Positions 1 to 5,390 of a stretch of 5,683 bases of DNA are shown piece after piece; the first letter of the stretch is position 1, and every line of letters starts with the position of its first letter. The position numbers and the translations under genes are program-made. The DNA is taken from the NCBI GenBank assembly GCA_946635125.1, contig CAMPBB010000041.1:1-5683 (forward strand), in the 5' to 3' direction. This DNA is from an uncultured Clostridia bacterium (GTDB lineage Bacteria; Bacillota; Clostridia; Christensenellales; UBA1242). The notes under the pieces were generated by a model. It was not told where the DNA came from, ran no database searches, and worked only from the letters and a program-made list of their open reading frames with translations.

Positions 1-704
1 TCCAGTTCGTTGATTGCATAAACAAAATCACTTGTTTGACCAGTGAACAGAAGAGTGTTGTAATATTCTTCCACTAAGTCTTCATTTATGTATTTTGTTC
101 CAGCAAGTCCAGAGATGAGTCTGGTCATCTGTCCAATGTCACGAGATGAGAAGACATCATCAACAATAAATTCCCATTCTTTGTTGGAAATTAAGTTCAC
201 ACCACTTGAAAGTAGTGCATACAAAATGCTTCGAGCATACCTAGGGTCCATGTAAGACATTTTTATGTTTGCCCAGTCAACAACTTCCTCTTTTGTTAAA
301 AGTTTTGCTTTGAAAAGTTTTGCAATGGTTTCAGGAGAAATTTCGTCTTGACAAAAATCAATTGTGTTTGAATAATTTTGAATATATTCTTTAACAATTT
401 TTTGGCAAAGAGAAAAATCAATTGCCTTTGCTTTCAACAAATCTGCAGAGAATGTTGTTATAACTTTCATGGCATGCTTGTTGCTTGTTTTTAGAGCAGT
501 TCCAAAAATTTGTTTGGAATCTTTTTGTGAAAAAATTCCAAGTTTGAAAAAGTCTAAAAAGTGGGTAGCCAAATGTTCTAGTGTTAGGCTGTTTAGGAGC
601 GCCTCCCTCCATTCAAGTTTTTGCTTTAAGTTGGGTTTTTGTTTTTTGATTTCACTTATAACTTCGTCAATGCTTTCAAATTCCGCAACTTTTTCTTGTT
701 TCAT
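1..704 (-). CDS. Partial helical-repeat protein of unknown function (N-terminal 234 residues)
   Basis: The frame is open from the ATG at 704 down to base 1 with no stop, so the C-terminus lies outside the window. The start is well supported: an AAAAGGAGG ribosome binding site at 710-718 sits 5 nt upstream, and a near-consensus promoter lies just before it. I do not recognise the protein. It has no signal peptide or membrane helix, and appears soluble and mostly alpha-helical. After a charged N-terminus (residues 1-35), it seems to consist of degenerate helix-turn-helix units of about 34-41 residues. These start near residues 57, 95, 136, 172 and 206, the last three with a similar opening (LTKEEVV, ISNKEWE, INEDLVE). 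This resembles an alpha-solenoid, a fold often used for protein or RNA binding, but that is inference from eye alignment. No catalytic motif is visible. It is a separate transcription unit from the small membrane protein upstream, whose terminator lies between them. Confidence 0.85.
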   Translation of the reverse strand, partial: MKQEKVAEFESIDEVISEIKKQKPNLKQKLEWREALLNSLTLEHLATHFLDFFKLGIFSQKDSKQIFGTALKTSNKHAMKVITTFSADLLKAKAIDFSLCQKIVKEYIQNYSNTIDFCQDEISPETIAKLFKAKLLTKEEVVDWANIKMSYMDPRYARSILYALLSSGVNLISNKEWEFIVDDVFSSRDIGQMTRLISGLAGTKYINEDLVEEYYNTLLFTGQTSDFVYAINEL

Positions 705-732
705 ACATACCTCCTTTTCTTATTTTACTTTT

Positions 733-761
733 ATTATAGCAATAAATTTTTAATTAGGCAA
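733..761 (-). promoter_or_regulatory. Sigma-A-type promoter of the left-edge repeat protein
   Basis: Reading leftward, TTGCCT (761-756) is followed by a 17-nt spacer and a perfect TATAAT (738-733). A TG one base before the -10 (TGCTATAAT) makes it an extended -10 element. The predicted transcript start is near 726, giving a leader of about 22 nt that contains the AGGAGG site. It is among the best promoter matches in the window. Confidence 0.75.
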
Positions 762-784
762 ACAAAATAAAAAAATAAAATAAG

Positions 785-811
785 AAAAACACCAATTTTA
801 TGGTGTTTTTT
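785..811 (-). terminator. Intrinsic terminator overlapping the end of the small membrane protein gene
   Basis: A 10-bp perfect stem (785-794 with 801-810) closes a 6-nt loop. On the minus strand the CACCA/TGGTG core is followed by TTTTTCTTATTTT. The TAA stop of the upstream gene (798-800) lies within the loop, so the last codons are part of the ascending stem. The hairpin separates this gene from the promoter at 733-761. Confidence 0.75.
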
Positions 812-1010
812 CATCATCAATATCTTCGTTTCTTATGAGTTTGTCTCTAATGATTTTATTTTTTTTCATTTCTCTGTTATATTTTAGTCTTTTAATAATT
901 AAAATTGTTAGGAATAAAACAAGCAAACAGCCCAAAACAATTGTTGCAATCAAAATGTAGTGCATAATGTTTGAAACAACACTCATTGTGTTACTTAAAA
1001 GATTAAACAT
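798..1010 (-). CDS. Small single-helix membrane protein, unknown function
   Basis: This encodes about 70 residues: a short N-terminus, one strongly hydrophobic helix (roughly residues 16-39, rich in Leu, Ile and Val), then a basic stretch (IKRLKYNREMKKNK) and an acidic tail ending DDEKTP. The basic residues after the helix suggest that the C-terminus is cytoplasmic. I prefer the ATG at 1010, because GAGGG (1023-1019) lies 8 nt upstream at normal ribosome binding site spacing. An in-frame ATG at 1025 would add five residues (MRVLF), but it has no such site and lies only about 10 nt after the predicted transcript start. The gene has its own promoter (1042-1070) and terminator (785-811), so it is monocistronic. 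That support makes it more credible than a chance frame. I recognise no family; it could be a small regulatory or structural membrane protein. Confidence 0.7.
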   Translation of the reverse strand: MFNLLSNTMSVVSNIMHYILIATIVLGCLLVLFLTILIIKRLKYNREMKKNKIIRDKLIRNEDIDDEKTP

Positions 1011-1041
1011 AAACAAAACCCTCATTTATTTTTATATTTAT

Positions 1042-1070
1042 ATTATACAAAATGCTTTAAAAAAATGCAA
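1042..1070 (-). promoter_or_regulatory. Sigma-A-type promoter of the small membrane protein gene
   Basis: On the minus strand, TTGCAT (1070-1065) is followed by exactly 17 nt and a perfect TATAAT (1047-1042). The expected transcript start near 1035 gives a leader of about 25 nt to the ATG at 1010, containing the GAGGG site. It lies just past the terminator of the protease operon, consistent with an independent unit. Confidence 0.7.
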
Positions 1071-1097
1071 ACAAAAATAAATAGTTATTTTTTGTTT

Positions 1098-1131
1098 AAA
1101 AAAAGCAAACTTTTTGTTCAAAGTTTGCTTT
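1098..1131 (-). terminator. Intrinsic terminator of the CPBP protease operon
   Basis: A 12-bp perfect stem (AAAGCAAACTTT, 1102-1113, with 1120-1131) closes a 6-nt loop. On the minus strand it is followed by a run of seven T (1104-1098, partly in the stem). It begins five bases after the TAA stop of the second protease gene. The stem is AT-rich, but its shape and placement are classic. Confidence 0.8.
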
Positions 1132-1136
1132 ATATT

Positions 1137-2300
1137 TTATATTAGTCCCAAAATAAGAGTTAAAATTGTTCCAACTGACCCAAAGAACAGAGCAAGATAA
1201 TAAAAGATGTAATCTTTTTTGTTTGCTTTTTTTGGTGCAGTCATTTTTTCAGATAAAACAAGTTCGGTTGCATTTTTTAATCCGCCCGACAAAATTTCTC
1301 TAAACGAAATTTTTTGTTCTGAAAGTTGCTTTTCAAGGTTAAGCATGTTAACTTCACGATATAGCCCCAAAACAACAGCATCATTATTTATGTCAATTTC
1401 GTTTTCAAGTCCGTTTTTCTTAATTTCATTTTGTAAGTTTTTCTTAAAGTTTAAGTAATCTAATTTTTTTCCTTCTTTAAATAGTTTTGAAATTGCCCAA
1501 ACAATTCCATATAGGCAAAGCGTAACAATCAAAATTCTCATAACAGCTGTTAAAATAAAACTTTGAGAAGAAAAAGCGGAGAGCAAGAAGTCAACAATGT
1601 TGCTTTTAAGCCAAGTGCTGTTTTGACTGAAAGTTATGAAAACGCTCAAAAAGTTGTTTGTAAAGTGCATAATCATTGCTGGAACAATGCTTCTTGAAAT
1701 CAAAGTTACAACACACAAAAGCATTCCAACAAGGCTTGCATATCCAAATTGAACAATGTTTAAGTGCATAAGTCCAAACAAGAATCCAGTTAACACAATT
1801 GCTCTAATTGCACCATTGTGTTTGGTTGTGCTTAACACAAGCCCACGATGAGTTGTTTCTTCACAAATGGCAGGAAGAATTCCAATAAACAAAATGTTTA
1901 AAACAAAATCCAAAACAGAAAAAGAACCTGTTCCAGCAGAAAATTTGTAACCAATCAGTTCAAGAAGGGCGGACCAAACTGAACTAAAATAGTTAACAAG
2001 CATGAACATAAAAAATCCAGCAACAACAGAAACCCAGATTGTTGTGAAACTGACTTTTTTAAATCCAAAGTTTAAAAATGTTTGTTTAAATGATTTCTTA
2101 AAAATTATTTTATATAAACAAACTGGAACAACAAACATAAGACCAATTTGAACAACAATCTTAAAAATAATGTCTGCACCATAAAAATTTGTGAGCCCAA
2201 AATATGCGCAAACTTTTATTCCCAAAAAAGTTATTAAGATAATAAAATATATAAGACCACCATAAAAAGCATAATTATTTTTTTTATTTAAGTTTTCCAT
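1137..2300 (-). CDS. CPBP-family intramembrane metalloprotease, second of a tandem pair
   Basis: This is a 387-residue polytopic membrane protein of the CPBP (CAAX protease and bacteriocin-processing, 'Abi') family, which cleaves substrates within the membrane. All three family motifs are visible: EETTHRG (E147, E148, R152), FGLMH (F175, H179) and HFTNN (H212, N216). The glutamates and histidines are expected to form the metal-dependent active site. Hydrophobic segments lie at about 11-32, 46-65, 85-108, 127-146, 164-206 and 245-271. The part after residue 271 is not typical: a charged linker of about 90 residues, then one more hydrophobic helix (364-386). The upstream gene has the same layout. 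The ATG at 2300 follows GGAG four bases upstream, and the gap to the upstream gene is 9 bp, so the two are co-transcribed. The operon ends at the terminator at 1098-1131. The substrate is unknown; prenyl-protein processing, peptide maturation or bacteriocin self-immunity are possible by family analogy only. Confidence 0.9.
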   Translation of the reverse strand: MENLNKKNNYAFYGGLIYFIILITFLGIKVCAYFGLTNFYGADIIFKIVVQIGLMFVVPVCLYKIIFKKSFKQTFLNFGFKKVSFTTIWVSVVAGFFMFMLVNYFSSVWSALLELIGYKFSAGTGSFSVLDFVLNILFIGILPAICEETTHRGLVLSTTKHNGAIRAIVLTGFLFGLMHLNIVQFGYASLVGMLLCVVTLISRSIVPAMIMHFTNNFLSVFITFSQNSTWLKSNIVDFLLSAFSSQSFILTAVMRILIVTLCLYGIVWAISKLFKEGKKLDYLNFKKNLQNEIKKNGLENEIDINNDAVVLGLYREVNMLNLEKQLSEQKISFREILSGGLKNATELVLSEKMTAPKKANKKDYIFYYLALFFGSVGTILTLILGLI

Positions 2301-2309
2301 AATTCTCCA

Positions 2310-3383
2310 TTATAATAAAGCAACAATTGTTAAAATAACAGCAACAACATACCCAACAAACAGAAAAGATAATTCTCTTAGGTGACTTTGTTTTGTTTGA
2401 GATGATTTTTCCACTTTTTCATCGTTCTTTTCTTCTTTGTTTGAATTTTGAATAAATTGGCTTAACTTGCTGTTTTTTGCTTTTGCTTCACTGCCAATTG
2501 TTAATGTTTTTGTGTTTTCACTTTCAAGTTTTGTTTCTTTGCTTAAACCATTTTTTGCTTCTTGTTTTTTCTTTATAACATTTAAAAGCCAAAATGCCAA
2601 CACAACAATTCCAATTGCCAAAACAAAGAACAAAACTGCTTCCAAAACATATGTTGTGTTAAGTGTTGGCAATTCGCTTGTTTGGGTGACATACATTTGA
2701 GTTAAAACGGTTGCGTTGTTTAAGAAGTGAATAACAAAGCATAAAACAAGATTTGAAGTTTCAAACATAACATAACCCAAAACAACTCCAAGTAAAAATG
2801 TGTAAGGGAATTGTGCAACATTTCCGTGCATCAAACAAAAGGCAAGTGAAGACAAAAGAATTGCTGGCCATTTCCCCAAACTTCTAAGGCCATTCAAAAC
2901 AACTCCACGATACAAAAGTTCTTCAGTGAGTGCTGGAAGAAGGGCAATCATAAACAGTGAAAGAACATAGTAGCCAAATGACGACAAAGGAACATTCATT
3001 GATGAGTTAATGTTAATTCCAATTTTGTCGAGCCCAATGGCAATCATTGTGATAAACTTGTCGGTCAAAAAACAGAGTGAAATGCCAAGCACAACACAAA
3101 TTAAAACATTCCACACATTTGTCTTTTTTGCAATTTTGCAAGCGTTATATGAAATGTTGTTTTTCTTTGTGTGGAAAAAATATATACTAGCCAAAATAAG
3201 AGCACTAATAATTTGCAAAACGCAAACAAACCAAACTTCTTGAAAAATTAAAAAATGTCCACTTTCGTCTTTTGGTGACCTGCTAATAAAAACAGAAATG
3301 ATAAACGAAACAATAATTGGAATAAGAAGTGCCCAAATGTAAGTAACGCCAGCATCTTTTATGTTGTAATCTTGTCTTTTCAT
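2310..3383 (-). CDS. CPBP-family intramembrane metalloprotease, first of a tandem pair
   Basis: This is a 357-residue membrane protease of the CPBP family. Motifs: EELLYRG (E154, E155, R159), FCLMH (F182, H186) and HFLNN (H219, N223), so the predicted active site is intact. Hydrophobic segments lie at about 14-34, 49-70, 88-110, 134-150, 172-207 and 247-270. A Lys/Glu/Ser-rich linker of low complexity (about 271-334) follows, then a final hydrophobic helix (about 338-357). I start it at the ATG at 3383, because GGAGG (3389-3393) lies 5 nt upstream. An in-frame GTG at 3395 would add four residues, but it overlaps that ribosome binding site. The core resembles the downstream protease, for example the shared N(I/V)xQFxY after the second-motif His, so the pair probably arose by an old duplication. 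It is the first gene of the operon, behind a promoter at 3412-3440. Confidence 0.9.
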   Translation of the reverse strand: MKRQDYNIKDAGVTYIWALLIPIIVSFIISVFISRSPKDESGHFLIFQEVWFVCVLQIISALILASIYFFHTKKNNISYNACKIAKKTNVWNVLICVVLGISLCFLTDKFITMIAIGLDKIGININSSMNVPLSSFGYYVLSLFMIALLPALTEELLYRGVVLNGLRSLGKWPAILLSSLAFCLMHGNVAQFPYTFLLGVVLGYVMFETSNLVLCFVIHFLNNATVLTQMYVTQTSELPTLNTTYVLEAVLFFVLAIGIVVLAFWLLNVIKKKQEAKNGLSKETKLESENTKTLTIGSEAKAKNSKLSQFIQNSNKEEKNDEKVEKSSQTKQSHLRELSFLFVGYVVAVILTIVALL

Positions 3384-3388
3384 GTGTT

Positions 3389-3393
3389 CCTCC
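3389..3393 (-). promoter_or_regulatory. Ribosome binding site fixing the start of the first CPBP gene
   Basis: GGAGG on the minus strand lies 5 nt before the ATG at 3383. It overlaps the alternative in-frame GTG at 3395-3393, which therefore cannot be the start served by this site. This supports the shorter 357-residue protein. Confidence 0.8.
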
Positions 3394-3411
3394 ACAATTT
3401 GTTATAGGTTT

Positions 3412-3440
3412 ATTTTATAATAAATGCAAAAATTTGGCAA
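3412..3440 (-). promoter_or_regulatory. Sigma-A-type promoter of the CPBP protease operon
   Basis: TTGCCA (3440-3435), a 17-nt spacer and TAAAAT (3417-3412) read leftward. A transcript start near 3405 gives a leader of about 22 nt. A second, overlapping match shifted by 11 nt is also present: TTGCAT (3429-3424), 17 nt, then TATAAC (3406-3401). It would start only about 11 nt before the ATG. The sequence alone does not tell which is used. Confidence 0.55.
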
Positions 3441-3451
3441 GAAAAAAACGA

Positions 3452-4048
3452 TTATTGTGTGTTTTTTGCCTTATTTTTTGTTGTTTTTTTGAAAATAAAA
3501 CTAATTATTTGATAAATTATTGAAAGAAGAATTATTATGAGCATAATTGTTAGGAAAAGTGATATATATGTTTTTAATGCAAAACAGGTTAAAAGAACCA
3601 AAAGGCAGTCCAAAAGATTTCCAACAACAAAACACAAAATGCTTTCAAAAAGTTTTAATCTTAACAAAGCACAAAGAATTGGTGTGCCATAAACACCAGC
3701 AAGCGGAATTGGCAAAATTGTGAAAACAATGCACATAACAATTTTTTTAAACTTTGACAAACTTGCAATTTTGTTTAAGGGCTTTTTTAAAACTAAGCTT
3801 AATTTTTGAATTAGTTTTTTAGGTTTTTTCGATTTAAGCAAAAAGTGAAAAATGATTGTTAAAATAATTCCAAACAAAGTGCTTGTTAAAAAGGTTATCA
3901 AAAAACTTTGAAACAAACTCAAAGTTTTGTTTCCAAAAAGTGAAATATCTGCCCCTAGTGGAATTGAAATGGTGTTTTCAAGTTCTGGAATAATTGAGCA
4001 AAGTGCAACACAAAAAATTGGTCCCAGACTTACAATTAGTTTTAGCAT
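3452..4048 (-). CDS. COG2426-like 'small multidrug export' family membrane protein
   Basis: This is a 198-residue integral membrane protein with about five hydrophobic segments (roughly 2-20, 44-72, 102-122, 133-158, 160-187) and a Lys-rich loop between the second and third. Two features fit the Sm_multidrug_ex/COG2426 family: an early PELxxxxxIPLG stretch (21-32), and LPIPLAGVYG (112-121) followed by a helix ending in VVGN (141-144). In the family these correspond to PxxELRGAIPLG and PLPGTGAWTG. The family name implies small-molecule efflux, but its transport role is poorly established, so I would not assign a substrate. The ATG at 4048 is the only plausible start, since an in-frame TAA lies four codons upstream. 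It has no recognisable ribosome binding site. A CATAAT (4062-4057) sits just upstream, so the mRNA could be nearly leaderless. The gene lies after the ndk terminator and 68 bp before the protease operon. The C-terminus is Lys-rich. Confidence 0.75.
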   Translation of the reverse strand: MLKLIVSLGPIFCVALCSIIPELENTISIPLGADISLFGNKTLSLFQSFLITFLTSTLFGIILTIIFHFLLKSKKPKKLIQKLSLVLKKPLNKIASLSKFKKIVMCIVFTILPIPLAGVYGTPILCALLRLKLFESILCFVVGNLLDCLLVLLTCFALKTYISLFLTIMLIIILLSIIYQIISFIFKKTTKNKAKNTQ

Positions 4049-4107
4049 ACAAAAATATTATGCTGAAAAAGTTTTAAAAATGAGTGACTTTGATTTATTT
4101 TTAAAAC

Positions 4108-4138
4108 AAAAAAGTTTGTGATTCCCACAAACTTTTTT
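4108..4138 (-). terminator. ndk: Intrinsic terminator of ndk
   Basis: A 13-bp perfect stem (4108-4120 with 4126-4138, core AAAGTTTGTG/CACAAACTTT) closes a 5-nt loop. On the minus strand it is followed by GTTTT, with further T inside the stem, and it begins directly after the ndk stop codon. The structure is nearly symmetrical and would also have a T tail on the plus strand, although no rightward gene reads into it here. Confidence 0.8.
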
Positions 4139-4543
4139 TTAAACATTTCCAAAAAATCTTTTAATTTCAATTTCTGCTGTTTCAGGTGCATCGCTTCCAT
4201 GAATTAAGTTTTCACGGTCGTTGCAAGAATAATCTCCACGAATTGTTCCCATTGGCGCATCTAAATATTTTGTTTGTCCCATCATTTGACGCATTCCTTT
4301 AATAACATTTTCGCCTTCAACAATCATTCCAATAACTGGACCACTTGTCATGTAAGCACAAACTTCTGGGAAGAATGGGCGGTCAGCAATGTGAGCATAG
4401 TGTTCTTTTAAGATTTGGTCATTAAGTGTGAACATTTTCATGTTTGTGATTTTGTAACCCTTTTTCTCAATTCTTCCAATAATTTCTCCGACAAGATTTC
4501 TTCTGATTGCATCAGGTTTTAGCATAATGTATGTTCTTTCCAT
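4139..4543 (-). CDS. ndk: Nucleoside diphosphate kinase
   Basis: This cytoplasmic enzyme transfers the gamma phosphate of ATP to nucleoside diphosphates through a phosphohistidine, balancing (d)NTP pools. At 134 residues it is full length for the bacterial family. The expected active-site residues are present: K9 in MLKPDA, Y49, R55 in ADRPFF, R85, T91, R102 in TIRGDYS, N112 and the phosphorylated H115 in NLIHGSD. One small deviation is that the serine usual after HGSD is alanine (A119), followed by PETAEIEI. The start at 4543 is supported by GAGGTG (4554-4549), 5 nt upstream. The gene has its own promoter (4571-4599) and ends at the terminator at 4108-4138, so it is probably monocistronic. 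It is divergent from the zincin/superoxide reductase unit, and no functional link is implied. Identification is certain. Confidence 0.98.
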   Translation of the reverse strand: MERTYIMLKPDAIRRNLVGEIIGRIEKKGYKITNMKMFTLNDQILKEHYAHIADRPFFPEVCAYMTSGPVIGMIVEGENVIKGMRQMMGQTKYLDAPMGTIRGDYSCNDRENLIHGSDAPETAEIEIKRFFGNV

Positions 4544-4570
4544 TTTTTCACCTCAAAATAATATAAAAGT

Positions 4571-4599
4571 ATATTATCATATATTACATATTTTTTCAA
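4571..4599 (-). promoter_or_regulatory. ndk: Probable ndk promoter
   Basis: On the minus strand, TTGAAA (4599-4594), a 17-nt spacer and TAATAT (4576-4571) are preceded by TGA, giving an extended -10 (TGATAATAT). The overlapping GATAAT is a closer hexamer match but has a 15-nt spacer. Transcript start would be near 4564, with a leader of about 20 nt holding the GAGGTG site. The region is very AT-rich, so chance matches are common. Confidence 0.5.
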
Positions 4600-4656
4600 G
4601 TGAAAAGCAAAATTTTAACAAAAATATCGCAAAAAATTTTATGTTTTTTGTTTTAG

Positions 4657-4685
4657 TTGAAATTTTTTAAAAAATTTGGTAACAT
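4657..4685 (+). promoter_or_regulatory. Possible promoter of the zincin/superoxide reductase operon
   Basis: TTGAAA (4657-4662), a 17-nt spacer and TAACAT (4680-4685) read rightward, with TGG directly before the -10 as an extended element. A start near 4692 would give a leader of about 50 nt. The -10 matches only four of six bases in an AT-rich background, so this is tentative. The rest of the 200-bp divergent region shows no clear operator or riboswitch. Confidence 0.35.
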
Positions 4686-4743
4686 ATAGGCGTTAAAACT
4701 TTTTGCAATTTAAAAATGTTTTTAACCTTAAAAGGATGAGAAA

Positions 4744-5358
4744 ATGCTTTTTGATTTTTTAACTTACAACAAATTTAAGTTTCGAAAGTGGGATAAACTT
4801 TCACTAACAGACCGTGCCTACACTTTTCAAAAACTTGAAATGATTCAAGCAAGAAAGTTAAACCGCCCAGTTGCTCAAGTTATTTTTAAGGAAATGGACG
4901 AGCATTTAAAAGGGCAGTTTGTTCCAGAAAAAAATGTGATTTTTCTAAACAAAATGTTCATTGACGAAGATTATTTAAGGTTTGACGGGATGTTCACTCT
5001 ATTTCACGAAGGCAGGCACGCTTTTCAGCATAATGTTTGTTTTAGTGGAAAAGAACTGGGAATTTTTTCAAGGGCAAGAAAGTGGAAGAAAAATTTTGTG
5101 GGTTACATAAATGGCGCAAACGACGAATATTCATTTTACGCCATGCAACCAGTTGAAAGAGATGCAAACAAATATGCTTTGTCAAGGCTCAAAAGTTTTC
5201 AAGGAAGATTTTTTGATGACAGATATTTTAATGCAACCGTAACTTTTGAAGAAAAGTGTTTTGATGATGACAAATTTAGGGCAAAAGATGAACTAGGTGC
5301 TTTTTATAAGCATAAAATTGCAAAAAAACAAAATGAAGAATATAACAAACATTTTTAG
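4744..5358 (+). CDS. Uncharacterised HExxH zincin-like protein
   Basis: This is a 204-residue soluble protein with no signal peptide or membrane helix, hence probably cytoplasmic. I do not recognise the family. It contains LFHEGRHAFQ: H88, E89 and H92 form an HExxH zinc-binding and catalytic motif. About 46 residues later, PVERDANKYA supplies E138 as a plausible third zinc ligand, the arrangement of gluzincins such as the ImmA/IrrE-like peptidases. A central segment, FVPEKNVIFLNKMF (59-72), looks like the strand preceding the active-site helix. The C-terminal third is charged and rich in Lys, Asp and Phe, with no visible domain. The ATG at 4744 follows AAAGGA (4731-4736) with 7 nt spacing. 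The next gene, a superoxide reductase, starts 32 bp downstream with no terminator between, so they are probably co-transcribed. Peptidase activity is inferred from the motif only; the substrate is unknown. Confidence 0.85.
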   Translation: MLFDFLTYNKFKFRKWDKLSLTDRAYTFQKLEMIQARKLNRPVAQVIFKEMDEHLKGQFVPEKNVIFLNKMFIDEDYLRFDGMFTLFHEGRHAFQHNVCFSGKELGIFSRARKWKKNFVGYINGANDEYSFYAMQPVERDANKYALSRLKSFQGRFFDDRYFNATVTFEEKCFDDDKFRAKDELGAFYKHKIAKKQNEEYNKHF

Positions 5359-5390
5359 ATTTCAAAACAAAAAATAAAGGGGAAAAAATT

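Noticed and set aside
418..612. Open frame on the minus strand (64 codons)
   Set aside because: It is in a different frame inside the 1-704 gene, which has a strong ribosome binding site and promoter.
469..753. Open frame on the plus strand (94 codons)
   Set aside because: It lies opposite the well-supported minus-strand gene starting at 704 and runs across that gene's promoter. It has no ribosome binding site, and its composition is that of an antisense shadow.
756..1080. Recurring A/T tracts such as AAAATAAAAAAATAAAA and GCAAACAAAA in the intergenic regions
   Set aside because: Low-complexity background of an AT-rich genome; no constant unit or spacing that would make a repeat array.
1219..1458. 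Plus-strand open frame opposite the second CPBP gene
   Set aside because: Antisense shadow of a gene with clear family motifs, Phe/Ser-rich and without a ribosome binding site. The same reasoning removes 2467-2700 and 3010-3243.
3436..3470. Imperfect hairpin (GGCAAAAAAC / GTTTTTTTCTTGCC) after the COG2426-like gene
   Set aside because: The stem is bulged and AT-rich, and no T-tract follows it, so I do not call it a terminator.
3927..4121. Plus-strand open frame spanning the start of the COG2426-like gene
   Set aside because: Antisense to the conserved PELxxxxxIPLG region and runs into the ndk terminator; no ribosome binding site.
4692..4726. Imperfect inverted repeat (GTTAAAAC / GTTTTTAAC) in the leader of the zincin-like gene
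   Set aside because: It has only about seven AT-rich pairs with a bulge and a long loop. This is expected by chance in such AT-rich DNA, and there is no riboswitch-like conserved core.
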